A stretch of 6,615 nt of DNA from Bacteroidales bacterium (GCA_007131895.1 SLPR01000432.1:1-6615); one strand, 5' to 3'; shown: positions 1 through 5,752, numbered from the stretch's first letter. Notes: generated by a model from the sequence alone, not told the origin. Translations and numbers: made by a program.

Positions 1-78
1 AAAAAAACTTTTTCAGGAATAAAACAGGCAATTAATATACCACATAAGAAACGGCTGACTTTTTTGTCTGCTTCTTTG

Positions 79-101
79 GTTTCTTTGAAATGAAAAGAAA
101 C
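79..101. repeat. Small AT-rich stem-loop
   Basis: The arms GTTTCTTT (79-86) and AAAGAAAC (94-101) are perfect reverse complements separated by 7 bases. The stem is AT-rich and no long T run follows, so it is a poor terminator. It lies about 80 bases upstream of the esterase remnant. Its function is unknown and it may be chance structure in AT-rich DNA. Confidence 0.3.
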
Positions 102-181
102 AACGCTCAAACTCTCCAAAATCCAACAGATAACCGGGTATCATGGCATGAATTTGTTATTAAGAAGAGAAAAAAGAAATC

Positions 182-396
182 ATGAGCCTTTCAGCAAGAA
201 ATATAACTGATCCTGCCACAGATAGCCTTATGGATTATATCAATGAGAAATCGCATTTACTGCAAAAAGGGTTAACCCCGCTTTTCGACCAACCGGAGAC
301 GCAAGGATCGTCGTAAAAGGAGGATCCCAATCCTGGAACATACGCGATGAGCACATGACCGCCATCCTGGAAAAAAAGAAGAAGGTTCCAGGCTAA
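182..396 (+). pseudogene. Erythromycin esterase family remnant, frameshifted and internally deleted
   Basis: The frame opening at ATG 182 encodes 44 residues (MSLSARNITDP..., then LTPLFD at 272-289) and stops at 314-316. From about 295 the neighbouring frame continues with GDARIVV (295-315), then GGSQSWNIRDEHM (319-357), and stops at 394-396. Two signatures of the erythromycin esterase family are recognisable from memory: the N-terminal pattern L-x-PL-x4-GDAR-[IV]-V, and the mid-protein pattern R-GG-x2-SWN-[VIL]-RD-x-HM-x2-[TI]-L. Restoring one base near 290-295 gives exactly the family spacing between PL and GDAR. In intact proteins the two patterns lie roughly 200 or more residues apart, whereas here they are nearly fused, so most of the core is missing. 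The remnant ends in a Lys-rich tail with no C-terminal half. Intact relatives hydrolyse ester or lactone bonds, including those of macrolides in EreA/EreB; this copy cannot be functional. A 44-residue peptide could still be translated. The call rests on motif recall rather than an alignment. Confidence 0.6.
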
Positions 397-429
397 TCCC
401 GGAAACCTGTCCCCGGGGAATTTAAGCGG

Positions 430-1587
430 TCACCTTATGGAATCAGGACAAAATATCTGGGGATGATCATGGGCCAGCAAACTTGAAACAAGAGACACTG
501 CGTTGATATCGCGGTGATTTTTCCAGGTTTGTGCTTCCCGGTGCCGGGGAAACAACCAAAATTTTTCCAGGTCTTCGGCCAGGTCTCTAAAGTTCTCCAA
601 AGGCCGGGTATCCAGATCGGGCAAATCCAGATCGTTTTGCATACCGGTAATTGCATAAATTCCAAGTGAGAGGCCGCACTCGCGAAAGGGCAACCTGGTT
701 TCGGCAGGATGCATAGGACCGGGGGAATTGCCAAGATAGGCCTGTAAGCCGGCCATGCTGTCGGCCAGCAATTTGCCCGGCCGGATGTTCTTCGGAAGCA
801 TTTGACCGTTTTGAACCATCATTCCGGCTTTAACTGTATTCAGGAGCAGGCCTCCGATACCAAGGGCATCGGATGTGAACCAGGACACATCCTTGCAGAT
901 ATTTCGCAAATCTTCCTCCGGTTCTTCCAGGGATATTTCCTTCTTTGCTGCAAACTCTTTAATGCTAAGGATGGATAGCAATCCTTCCAGGGGATCAAGC
1001 ATTCCCGTGCTTTTTACCGAGGGCTCCGACAGGTCTGTTTTCATTTTCCAGAATAACCGGATTGCCCCCCCTTCTTTATTTACGAATTTTTGGGTAACCT
1101 TGATCAATTCGGCTGCCCACAGGGCATATTTTTCTTCGCCGGTTTCATGGTAAGCGGCGGCCAGGGCGCTAAACCAGCGGGTTAAATAGTGAAAGTACTG
1201 ACCGTCACATTCCATTTCTTTGTAAGGGTTTGAATAGGTTCCTGCTGCTTTTTCCGGCAACTTCTTTCCTATTCTGAGCCCACCGGCTGTTGGGTGTTTC
1301 TCCCCTTCTTCTTCGGACAAGCCGCTTATCCATCCTGTTCTGGAGTCATCAGGCCGGTGCTTCCCCAATGTGTTATGAACCCTATCGATCAAATGTAAAC
1401 CGTGCTGCAGGTAATTAGTTCCTTTTTCTGCACGGGCAAGGGCAAAACAGCACTGCACGGCAAATGCATCTGTCCAGAGATATCTTCGCCCGGGGTTTCC
1501 CCCCTCTCCTGTGATGCCGGTACGATGTAGAAAATCATCAAGCAACTGCCTGGCAATCGGATTATTTTGCTCTGTTTTACTGCTCAT
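430..1587 (-). CDS. Conserved protein of unknown function, six-hairpin (alpha/alpha-barrel) type
   Basis: This intact 385-residue protein has an ATG start at 1587 and a TGA stop at 430. There is no signal peptide or membrane segment, so it is probably cytosolic. I recognise it as a conserved hypothetical family found across bacteria, with no assigned reaction that I know of. Conserved-looking blocks are RRYLWTDAFAV (34-44), HRPDDSRTGWISGL (77-90), HPTAGGLRIGKKLPE (98-112), DGQYFHYLTRW (128-138), WKMKTDLS (180-187), DPLEGLL (198-204), RECGLSLGI (302-310) and HRDINAVSLVSSLL (358-371). Repeated helical pairs with aromatic, Asp and His-rich loops suggest the toroid fold of six-hairpin glycosidases and related enzymes. 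Asp40 and Asp128 would be natural candidate catalytic acids; this is inference. No Shine-Dalgarno sequence precedes the start. It is convergent with the esterase remnant, 33 bases away, and stands alone upstream. Intactness and family membership are fairly certain; enzymatic activity is not. Confidence 0.85.
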   Translation of the reverse strand: MSSKTEQNNPIARQLLDDFLHRTGITGEGGNPGRRYLWTDAFAVQCCFALARAEKGTNYLQHGLHLIDRVHNTLGKHRPDDSRTGWISGLSEEEGEKHPTAGGLRIGKKLPEKAAGTYSNPYKEMECDGQYFHYLTRWFSALAAAYHETGEEKYALWAAELIKVTQKFVNKEGGAIRLFWKMKTDLSEPSVKSTGMLDPLEGLLSILSIKEFAAKKEISLEEPEEDLRNICKDVSWFTSDALGIGGLLLNTVKAGMMVQNGQMLPKNIRPGKLLADSMAGLQAYLGNSPGPMHPAETRLPFRECGLSLGIYAITGMQNDLDLPDLDTRPLENFRDLAEDLEKFWLFPRHREAQTWKNHRDINAVSLVSSLLAHDHPQIFCPDSIR

Positions 1588-1697
1588 GGGTTAGAAGTAT
1601 TTGAAATTTCGCTTCAGGTTTATTTTACAGATCAAAATATTTTCTGCTTTCAATTAACGATGGCCATAACAGAAGGGAAATTTTTCAACAAACGGGG

Positions 1698-1740
1698 ATA
1701 AATCTCCACAGTAAAAAGGAGAATTTATTTTTCTGTTTTT
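1698..1740 (+). terminator. Possible hairpin with T-rich tail
   Basis: ATAAATCTCC (1698-1707) pairs with GGAGAATTTAT (1718-1728) with one bulged base and a 10-base loop. T runs at 1728-1732 and 1736-1740 follow. The shape fits a weak plus-strand intrinsic terminator. No plus-strand gene is evident upstream, so it could instead be chance or a leftover of a lost gene. Confidence 0.25.
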
Positions 1741-1812
1741 CCCGGTCATTGGGCCAAAGTGGAAATGCATCAATTATTCGTGGGAGACAAGCTGTGACAA
1801 AACAGCTGCATT

Positions 1813-1971
1813 TTATCCAAAACCCCTGCCAACGTCAGGAAATTTATCATCTGGTTTTAGCTGAAGGCCCATGCAAGCAGCAATATAAGATTGACTAATG
1901 GTTTGACCCCGCCCATCATAAATATCAAGTCCTTTCAGCTGGCGCCTGTTCATTTTTTCTTTGGCGTCCAT
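1813..1971 (-). CDS. Small hypothetical reading frame, possibly a gene fragment
   Basis: This 52-residue frame starts at ATG 1971 (MDAKEKMNRRQLKGLDIYDG...) and stops at 1813; an upstream in-frame start at 2001 would add ten residues. The middle (KGLDIYDGRGQTISQSYIAACMGLQLKP) has the mixed composition of real protein, with no low-complexity runs. I do not recognise it. It has no signal peptide or membrane segment. It could be a genuine small protein, the N-terminal remnant of a larger gene, or chance. The next gene upstream on the same strand ends about 220 bases away, so it is not tightly coupled to anything. Confidence 0.25.
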   Translation of the reverse strand: MDAKEKMNRRQLKGLDIYDGRGQTISQSYIAACMGLQLKPDDKFPDVGRGFG

Positions 1972-2037
1972 AGTTTTAATGTTTTGCAGGTATAGAGGCA
2001 AAAATCATTCCCGTAACTCAAATACAACTAAAGTTTT

Positions 2038-2247
2038 GTGGTTAAAAACAATGTTCCCTTTCCTGCAGAGTATAACCTTTTATGGGATTATATTCGCAAG
2101 CATTGGGATGCAATTGATTATTTTACCCGGCTCAAAGCCTGGGAAAAGCAGAGCAACCGAATGATGCCGGGAGCGAATGCAATTCTCTTACTGGTAAGAT
2201 TTGATCCATTGAATCTCCAGCTGGAATTCGCCGGTTTGATTGTCTGA
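2038..2247 (+). CDS. Small hypothetical reading frame, likely a gene fragment
   Basis: The frame opens at GTG 2038 and runs 69 residues to 2247. The first part, about residues 6-45 (VPFPAEYNLLWDYIRKHW... then DAIDYFTRLKAWEKQ and MMPGANAI), looks like real helical protein sequence, rich in aromatic and charged residues. The last 20 residues are read antisense across the end of the CIA30-like gene and are probably not native. The simplest reading is the 5' part of a gene whose 3' end has been lost or replaced. I do not recognise the family. In-frame sequence upstream of 2038 ends at a stop at 2029-2031. Chance coding cannot be excluded. Confidence 0.25.
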   Translation: MVKNNVPFPAEYNLLWDYIRKHWDAIDYFTRLKAWEKQSNRMMPGANAILLLVRFDPLNLQLEFAGLIV

Positions 2248-2787
2248 TAACATGATTCCCAATTGTTGAATATCTTTGGGTGATACAGGGTCTACGTTGC
2301 GCAGTATGCGTCCTCTGAATACAGGCACGAATTCGTCGAAAGGAATAGCGATGGTTTGCCACTGGTTTTCTTTGGTTTCAAAATGATGCCGGTAGGCTGC
2401 CCCATCCATCCGGTTACTGGTTCGCAATCTGAACTGGTATGTTTTGCCGTCTCCTTTTACCCGAATCAGAATGCCTTTAAATCCGTCGAGATGAAACTGC
2501 ATTGCCCTGGTTCGGACGGAGGCAAAGCCACCATTATTTTCCAGACTTACAATTCCTGAAAAAACAGCCGTATTGCTATCACTCAAAACAAACCTGCTCC
2601 CCGAAAGCCCCCCCATGACGCCATCATTGACAATCAGCCAGTCGTTCATATTTTCCAAAGTACCAAAGTCAAATAACAGGGTCTCATCAGAATCTGCAGT
2701 GTTTGAATTCACATTACCATTTAAAGTCATCAGAAGAAGCATAGCTAAAAGGGTTGTTGAAATGGATAGTTTTGTTGGATAGTTCAT
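2188..2787 (-). CDS. CIA30 (NDUFAF1-like) domain protein, exported
   Basis: This 199-residue protein has an ATG start at 2787 and a stop at 2188. Residues 1 to about 28 form a signal peptide: Lys near the N-terminus, a hydrophobic core LSISTTLLAMLLLMTL, then a small/polar stretch. There is no lipobox Cys, so export to the periplasm or beyond is likely. The rest is one complete CIA30 domain, a galactose-binding-like beta-sandwich. Its hallmarks are all present: W50 with VNDGVMGGLSGS (53-64), FSGIVSLENNGGFASVR (76-92), VKGDGKTYQFRLR (110-122), a W143 strand with IPFDEF (148-153), FRGR (157-160) and IQQLGIMLSDNQTGEFQLEI (173-192). In mitochondria NDUFAF1 assists complex I assembly; bacterial members, often small and exported, have no established role. 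No respiratory complex I genes are nearby, so that function should not be transferred. It is divergent from the flavoenzyme gene, with 338 bases between. A downstream hairpin at 2126-2143 is too weak to call a terminator. Confidence 0.9.
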   Translation of the reverse strand: MNYPTKLSISTTLLAMLLLMTLNGNVNSNTADSDETLLFDFGTLENMNDWLIVNDGVMGGLSGSRFVLSDSNTAVFSGIVSLENNGGFASVRTRAMQFHLDGFKGILIRVKGDGKTYQFRLRTSNRMDGAAYRHHFETKENQWQTIAIPFDEFVPVFRGRILRNVDPVSPKDIQQLGIMLSDNQTGEFQLEIQWIKSYQ

Positions 2788-3125
2788 AATGAAAATTTTC
2801 CGGGATTAGTTTTTATACGTTTTTAGAAGCAATTTTTTCTACATAATTGAACATACCAAATATTACATTTACTAACAGTAGTCTGGACATTTTTATAACC
2901 CAATACCTGGTGTATTGTTCGCCTATCCTATCTGACATTCAATCAGGTAATCTTCATAATCTTACCGATAGCAGTCCTCTTTCCGCACTTACAACTGCCC
3001 AAGCGGACAGTGAATTCGTCCTGAAAAAACTTCTCACAATTAATAACAATTAAGAACAAAAGAGCTCATTATATTTAGAAAAGCAGTACTTTTACAGTTG
3101 TTTAAAATTAAAAGCATACAATACA
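2788..3125. other. Intergenic region between divergent genes
   Basis: This AT-rich region should carry the promoters of both flanking genes. On the plus strand a TACTTTTA -7 candidate lies at 3087-3094. On the minus strand the only resemblance to TAnnTTTG is TAATATTTG (2865-2857 read in reverse), which has one extra spacer base and is not convincing. A 68-codon open stretch from a TTG at 2847 to 3053 has no recognisable protein character and is not called as a gene. No repeat or structured RNA was seen. Confidence 0.5.
3087..3094 (+). promoter_or_regulatory. Candidate -7 element of the flavoenzyme promoter
   Basis: TACTTTTA matches the Bacteroidota -7 consensus TAnnTTTG at all but the last position. 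It lies 31 bases before the GTG start, giving a plausible leader of about 25 bases. No clear TTTG -33 element is seen at the expected spacing, so the call is tentative. Confidence 0.35.
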
Positions 3126-4220
3126 GTGAATACAGAACTAAACATTGGGGGATTAATCATTCCCGTTCCCATTATCCAGGGCGGTATGGGCGTAGGTATA
3201 TCCATGTCGGGCCTTGCCTCGGCAGTAGCCAACCAGGGCGGCGTAGGAGTAATTTCGGCAGCAGGCTTAGGCCTTGTGCACCGCAACAAAGCGCTGAACT
3301 ATCTTGAAGCCAACATGGAAGGGCTGAGAACCGAAATCAGAAAAGCCAAAGAAAAAACCCAGGGCGTCATTGGCGTAAATGTAATGATGGCCATGACCAA
3401 TTTTGCAGATTTGGTGCGAACCTCCATATCTGAAAAAGTAGATGTAATCTTTTCCGGAGCCGGTCTACCCATGGATCTGCCCAAATACCTTACCCCTGAC
3501 AGCACTACCAAGCTCGTTCCCATCGTATCTTCGGGCAGGGCGGCCAAAATATTGTGCGACAAATGGAAAACGTTGTTCGATTACCTTCCCGACGCCATCG
3601 TGGTGGAAGGCCCTAAGGCGGGTGGACACCTGGGTTTCAAAAACAACCAGATTGACGATGCCAACCACAGCCTGGAAGAGCTGGTGCCGCAAGTAGCCGA
3701 TGCTGTAAAACCTTTCGAAGACAAATACAACCAAGGCATCCCGGTCATTGCTGCCGGAGGAATTTATACCGGCCATGATATTTACAAGATCATGAAAAAA
3801 GGCGCCAAGGGAGTGCAGATGGGTACACGCTTTGTCACATCCGAAGAATGCGATGCATCACCGGGCTTTAAGCAGGCCTATATAGATGCTACAGAAGCGG
3901 ATATTGAAATTATACAAAGCCCTGTGGGCATGCCTGGAAGAGCCGTGCACAACAGTTTTATCGACAAGGTAAAGGCGGGGTTAAAAACACCCTTGAAATG
4001 TCCTTTTCACTGCATCAGAACCTGCGATGTTTCCAGCAGTCCTTATTGCATCGTGACCGCTTTGTACAACGCCTATAAAGGCAACATGAATAATGGTTAT
4101 GCTTTTGCAGGCACCAATGCTTACCTGGCCACCAGGATTACTACTGTAAAAGAGATTTTTAATGAATTGATGGATGAGCTGCAAAGCGCCATCAGCAGTT
4201 CAGAAGAAAAGGAGCAATAG
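3126..4220 (+). CDS. Nitronate monooxygenase / FabK-like FMN enzyme (NPD family)
   Basis: This 364-residue protein reads from a GTG at 3126 to TAG at 4220. The GTG start is chosen because family members begin just before the first strand (here LNIGGLIIPVPIIQGGMG), and the next in-frame Met is within the QGGMG motif. It is a soluble TIM-barrel flavoprotein. FMN-site motifs are IIQGGMGVGIS (16-26), GVNVMM (83-88), EGPKAGGHLGF (161-171), IPVIAAGGI (205-213) and GVQMGTRFV (229-237). Family enzymes either oxidise toxic propionate-3-nitronate-like compounds or, as FabK, reduce enoyl-ACP. This sequence is closer in feel to the NPD/nitronate group, but substrate cannot be settled by eye. The C-terminal part carries an unusual cysteine set, C292, C296, C300 and C308 (CPFHCIRTC then C after seven residues), which I recall in a subset of relatives. 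The leader is A-rich without a Shine-Dalgarno sequence. The gene ends 36 bases before a strong terminator, so it is monocistronic. Confidence 0.9.
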   Translation: MNTELNIGGLIIPVPIIQGGMGVGISMSGLASAVANQGGVGVISAAGLGLVHRNKALNYLEANMEGLRTEIRKAKEKTQGVIGVNVMMAMTNFADLVRTSISEKVDVIFSGAGLPMDLPKYLTPDSTTKLVPIVSSGRAAKILCDKWKTLFDYLPDAIVVEGPKAGGHLGFKNNQIDDANHSLEELVPQVADAVKPFEDKYNQGIPVIAAGGIYTGHDIYKIMKKGAKGVQMGTRFVTSEECDASPGFKQAYIDATEADIEIIQSPVGMPGRAVHNSFIDKVKAGLKTPLKCPFHCIRTCDVSSSPYCIVTALYNAYKGNMNNGYAFAGTNAYLATRITTVKEIFNELMDELQSAISSSEEKEQ

Positions 4221-4256
4221 CCTCGATTCAGAGTTTCGCTTTTTACTAAAAATATT

Positions 4257-4306
4257 TCAGGGTTTATGCCGGGAAGACTCCCATAGCATAAACCCTGACT
4301 TTTTTT
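4257..4306 (+). terminator. Strong intrinsic terminator of the flavoenzyme gene
   Basis: TCAGGGTTTATGC (4257-4269) and GCATAAACCCTGA (4286-4298) form a perfect 13-bp stem. Inside the loop, GGGA (4271-4274) and TCCC (4279-4282) can extend the structure. A run of seven T (4300-4306) follows one base after the stem. It lies 36 bases after the stop codon at 4220. Confidence 0.9.
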
Positions 4307-4327
4307 GACATCTTCATATTCAACGCT

Positions 4328-4350
4328 GAGCGGAATTTGTAATTCCGCTC
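4328..4350. repeat. Hairpin 1 of the element
   Basis: GAGCGGAATT (4328-4337) and AATTCCGCTC (4341-4350) form a perfect 10-bp stem around the loop TGT. It shares the 13-mer GAATTTGTAATTC with hairpin 2 (4333-4345 and 4362-4374). Confidence 0.85.
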
Positions 4351-4358
4351 AAAACACG

Positions 4359-4377
4359 ATTGAATTTGTAATTCAAT
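4359..4377. repeat. Hairpin 2 of the element
   Basis: ATTGAATT (4359-4366) and AATTCAAT (4370-4377) form a perfect 8-bp stem around the loop TGT, in the same orientation as hairpin 1 and 29 bases downstream of the equivalent point. Confidence 0.8.
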
Positions 4378-4457
4378 AATCATAAACAAAACATTGAAGG
4401 GTAAAAGTGAGAAAGGATCATGGGAAGGATAGGCTTCAATAACGAATTCGATGTTTT

Positions 4458-4476
4458 GGATAATTACAAATTATCC
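4458..4476. repeat. Hairpin 3 of the element, inverted orientation
   Basis: GGATAATT (4458-4465) and AATTATCC (4469-4476) form a perfect 8-bp stem around ACA, the complement of the TGT loop. This places it in the opposite orientation to hairpins 1 and 2. Confidence 0.8.
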
Positions 4477-4484
4477 CATGTTCA

Positions 4485-4535
4485 AAGCGGCATTACAACC
4501 GACCGCAGGGAGCTCAACGAAGTTAAATGCCGCTT
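4485..4535. repeat. Long-loop inverted repeat at the right end of the element
   Basis: AAGCGGCATT (4485-4494) and AATGCCGCTT (4526-4535) are perfect 10-bp reverse complements separated by 31 bases. Within the loop, GCGG (4487-4490) can also pair with CCGC (4503-4506) across ATTACAA, resembling a decayed copy of hairpin 1. The right arm overlaps the palindrome CCGCTTAGCGG (4530-4540). Confidence 0.7.
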
Positions 4536-4576
4536 AGCGGAGGGCAGTGCGCCTCCTTCCTCCTTCCAGCTTCTCT

Positions 4577-4660
4577 CGTCTTCGGTCGTCCGTCTTCCGT
4601 CTTCCGTCTCCGGTCTTCCGTCTTCTGTCTTCGGTCTTTGGTCTTTGGTCTTTCGTCTCT
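4577..4660. repeat. Twelve tandem 7-bp repeats, consensus (C/G)GTCTTC
   Basis: Twelve contiguous heptamers fill 4577-4660 without a gap: cgtcttc, ggtcgtc, cgtcttc, cgtcttc, cgtctcc, ggtcttc, cgtcttc, tgtcttc, three of ggtcttt, and cgtctct. All keep GTC at positions 2-4. Three identical ggtcttt copies in a row suggest recent local duplication. A pyrimidine-rich lead-in (4552-4576) precedes it. The array ends 44 bases before the pirin start codon. Frames read through it give Thr/Asp/Arg/Lys/Pro- or Ser/Val/Leu-rich low-complexity peptides, so no gene is called. Confidence 0.9.
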
Positions 4661-4670
4661 GAAAAATTAC

Positions 4671-4678
4671 TAAATTAG
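4671..4678 (+). promoter_or_regulatory. Candidate -7 element of the pirin promoter
   Basis: TAAATTAG matches TAnnTTTG except for one base and lies 26 bases before the ATG at 4705. A TTTG at 4644-4647 inside the heptamer array could serve as -33, but its spacing of 23 bases is longer than the usual 19-21. Tentative. Confidence 0.3.
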
Positions 4679-4704
4679 CACCACAAACCAAAAAGCACAA
4701 TCCT

Positions 4705-5721
4705 ATGTACAACAAACTCATTCAAAACATTCAGCCTCTTGGTTTTATGTGGCCAACGGGCAATCCTTTTATTTTCTGTGTCCATCATCTGGACAAATAC
4801 CCTCGTGGTAACGATGAGATGGGCCCCGACGCATCCCTGGCCGGCCGGCACCTGGGACAGGATTTCACCATCAAAGATGGCTGGCGCATGTACCATGGCG
4901 AGCGGGTGCCGGGCTTTCCTGCCCATCCCCACCGCGGTTTCGAAACGATAACCATCGTACTGGATGGCTTCGTGGATCACAGCGACAGCCATGGCGCGGC
5001 AGGACGCTACGGCATGGGCGATGTACAGTGGATGACCGCCGGCTCGGGACTGCAGCACTGCGAGATGTTTCCCCTTACCCGCAAAGATGCCGAAAACCCC
5101 ATGGAGCTGTTCCAGATTTGGCTCAACCTGCCCAAAAAAGACAAATTCTGCGAACCCCATTTCAAGATGTTGTGGGCAGAAACCATCCCCGCGGTAAAAC
5201 ACACCGACGACCAGGGGAAAGAGACCCATGTGAAAATCTTTGCCGGCAAACTGGGCGATGCCACAGCACCTGCCCCTGCCCCCGATTCCTGGGCCGCCAA
5301 CCCCGAAAACGGTGTCAACATCTGGACCATCAAAATGGAGGCCGGCGCCCGCTGGACCCTACCCGCTAGCCACGAAGAGAAACACCGGATGCTCTACTTC
5401 TACCAGGGGCACGAAATCCGCCTGGGCGGTATGGAGGTCCCCACCTACAAAGCCATCGAGCTGCTGGCAGGTGAAGAAGCCATTATTGAAAGCCTGAAAG
5501 AGGATGCCTGGCTGCTGCTGCTGGAAGCCATGCCCATCAACGAGCCGGTGGTGCAGCACGGTCCCTTTGTGATGAACACCCAGGAAGAAATCCACCAGGC
5601 TTTTGCCGATTACCGCAGCACGCAATTTGGCGGCTGGCCGTGGGAACGCTATGACCATACCCACCCCCGCACCGAAGGGCGCTTTGCAAGATATAAGGAG
5701 GGGAAGGAGGAGCGGCCGTAG
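4705..5721 (+). CDS. Pirin family cupin protein
   Basis: This 338-residue protein reads from ATG 4705 to TAG 5721. It is a complete two-cupin pirin, without signal peptide. The N-terminal cupin has the metal-site motifs FPAHPHRGFETIT (71-83) and MTAGSGLQHCE (110-120); by analogy with human pirin, H74, H76, H118 and E120 would bind Fe. The second cupin (Pirin_C, about residues 215-310) follows, with HRMLYFYQG at 237-245. The tail FGGWPWERYDHTHPRTEGRFARY is typical of longer bacterial pirins, which explains a length greater than the 290-residue human protein. Some bacterial pirins act as quercetin 2,3-dioxygenases or interact with metabolic enzymes or regulators; the native role here is unknown. 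Third codon positions are strongly G/C, unlike the AT-rich gene downstream. It lies alone between the heptamer array and a weak terminator, so it is probably monocistronic. The start at 4705 fits the family N-terminus. Confidence 0.93.
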   Translation: MYNKLIQNIQPLGFMWPTGNPFIFCVHHLDKYPRGNDEMGPDASLAGRHLGQDFTIKDGWRMYHGERVPGFPAHPHRGFETITIVLDGFVDHSDSHGAAGRYGMGDVQWMTAGSGLQHCEMFPLTRKDAENPMELFQIWLNLPKKDKFCEPHFKMLWAETIPAVKHTDDQGKETHVKIFAGKLGDATAPAPAPDSWAANPENGVNIWTIKMEAGARWTLPASHEEKHRMLYFYQGHEIRLGGMEVPTYKAIELLAGEEAIIESLKEDAWLLLLEAMPINEPVVQHGPFVMNTQEEIHQAFADYRSTQFGGWPWERYDHTHPRTEGRFARYKEGKEERP

Positions 5722-5752
5722 GGGAGGGGTGATTTACATCTTTCCGGGATTA

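Larger units (their letters stand above)
1588..2187. other. 600-base stretch without a confident gene
   Basis: This stretch lies between the starts and ends of two minus-strand genes. It contains the upstream region of the 385-residue gene, an AT-rich hairpin followed by T runs (1698-1740), a small inverted repeat AGCTGT/ACAGCT (1790-1795 and 1802-1807), and two small reading frames on opposite strands (1813-1971 minus and 2038-2247 plus) that may be gene fragments. No good match to the Bacteroidota TAnnTTTG promoter was found for the 430-1587 gene. No tRNA-like or riboswitch-like structure was recognised. Confidence 0.5.
4323..4540. repeat. Imperfect inverted-repeat element of about 218 bp (REP/BIME- or MITE-like)
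   Basis: The two halves are inverted, diverged copies of each other. The outer ends are ACGCTGAGCGG (4323-4333) and CCGCTTAGCGG (4530-4540), which match in inverse orientation at 9 of 11 positions. Each half carries hairpins with a TGT (left) or ACA (right) loop flanked by AATT: 4328-4350 and 4359-4377 on the left, 4458-4476 and a degenerate one around 4487-4506 on the right. Further in, AAAACATTGAAG (4388-4399) mirrors CTTCAAT (4434-4440) and ATGTTTT (4451-4457), interrupted by ten bases. Paired, oppositely oriented small palindromes are typical of REP doublets mobilised by RAYT transposases; no transposase gene is in the window. The exact boundaries are approximate. The element sits between a terminator and the pirin gene. 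Confidence 0.7.

Noticed and set aside
875..1153. 92-codon plus-strand frame inside the 385-residue gene
   Set aside because: It is antisense to a well-conserved coding region and has no independent motif.
2126..2143. Hairpin CCCGGCT/AGCCTGGG as a terminator for the CIA30-like gene
   Set aside because: The stem has a bulge, and no T run follows on the minus strand.
2847..3053. 68-codon plus-strand frame starting at TTG
   Set aside because: Weak start, no Shine-Dalgarno or promoter evidence, and no recognisable protein motif. It sits in the promoter region between divergent genes.
3465..3776. 103-codon minus-strand frame inside the flavoenzyme gene
   Set aside because: It is the antisense shadow of conserved flavoenzyme codons.
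2188..4220. CIA30-like and flavoenzyme genes as a divergent redox system
   Set aside because: The only evidence is adjacency. No shared operator was seen in the 338 bases between them, and the families have no known joint role.
4577..4660. Possible CRISPR array
   Set aside because: The units are 7 bp and contiguous with no spacers, so it is a simple tandem repeat.
4420..4721. Open frames on both strands through the hairpin element and heptamer array (4420-4662 plus, 4482-4721 minus)
   Set aside because: Their sequence is the low-complexity translation of the repeats, and the minus frame overlaps the pirin start. No protein family character.
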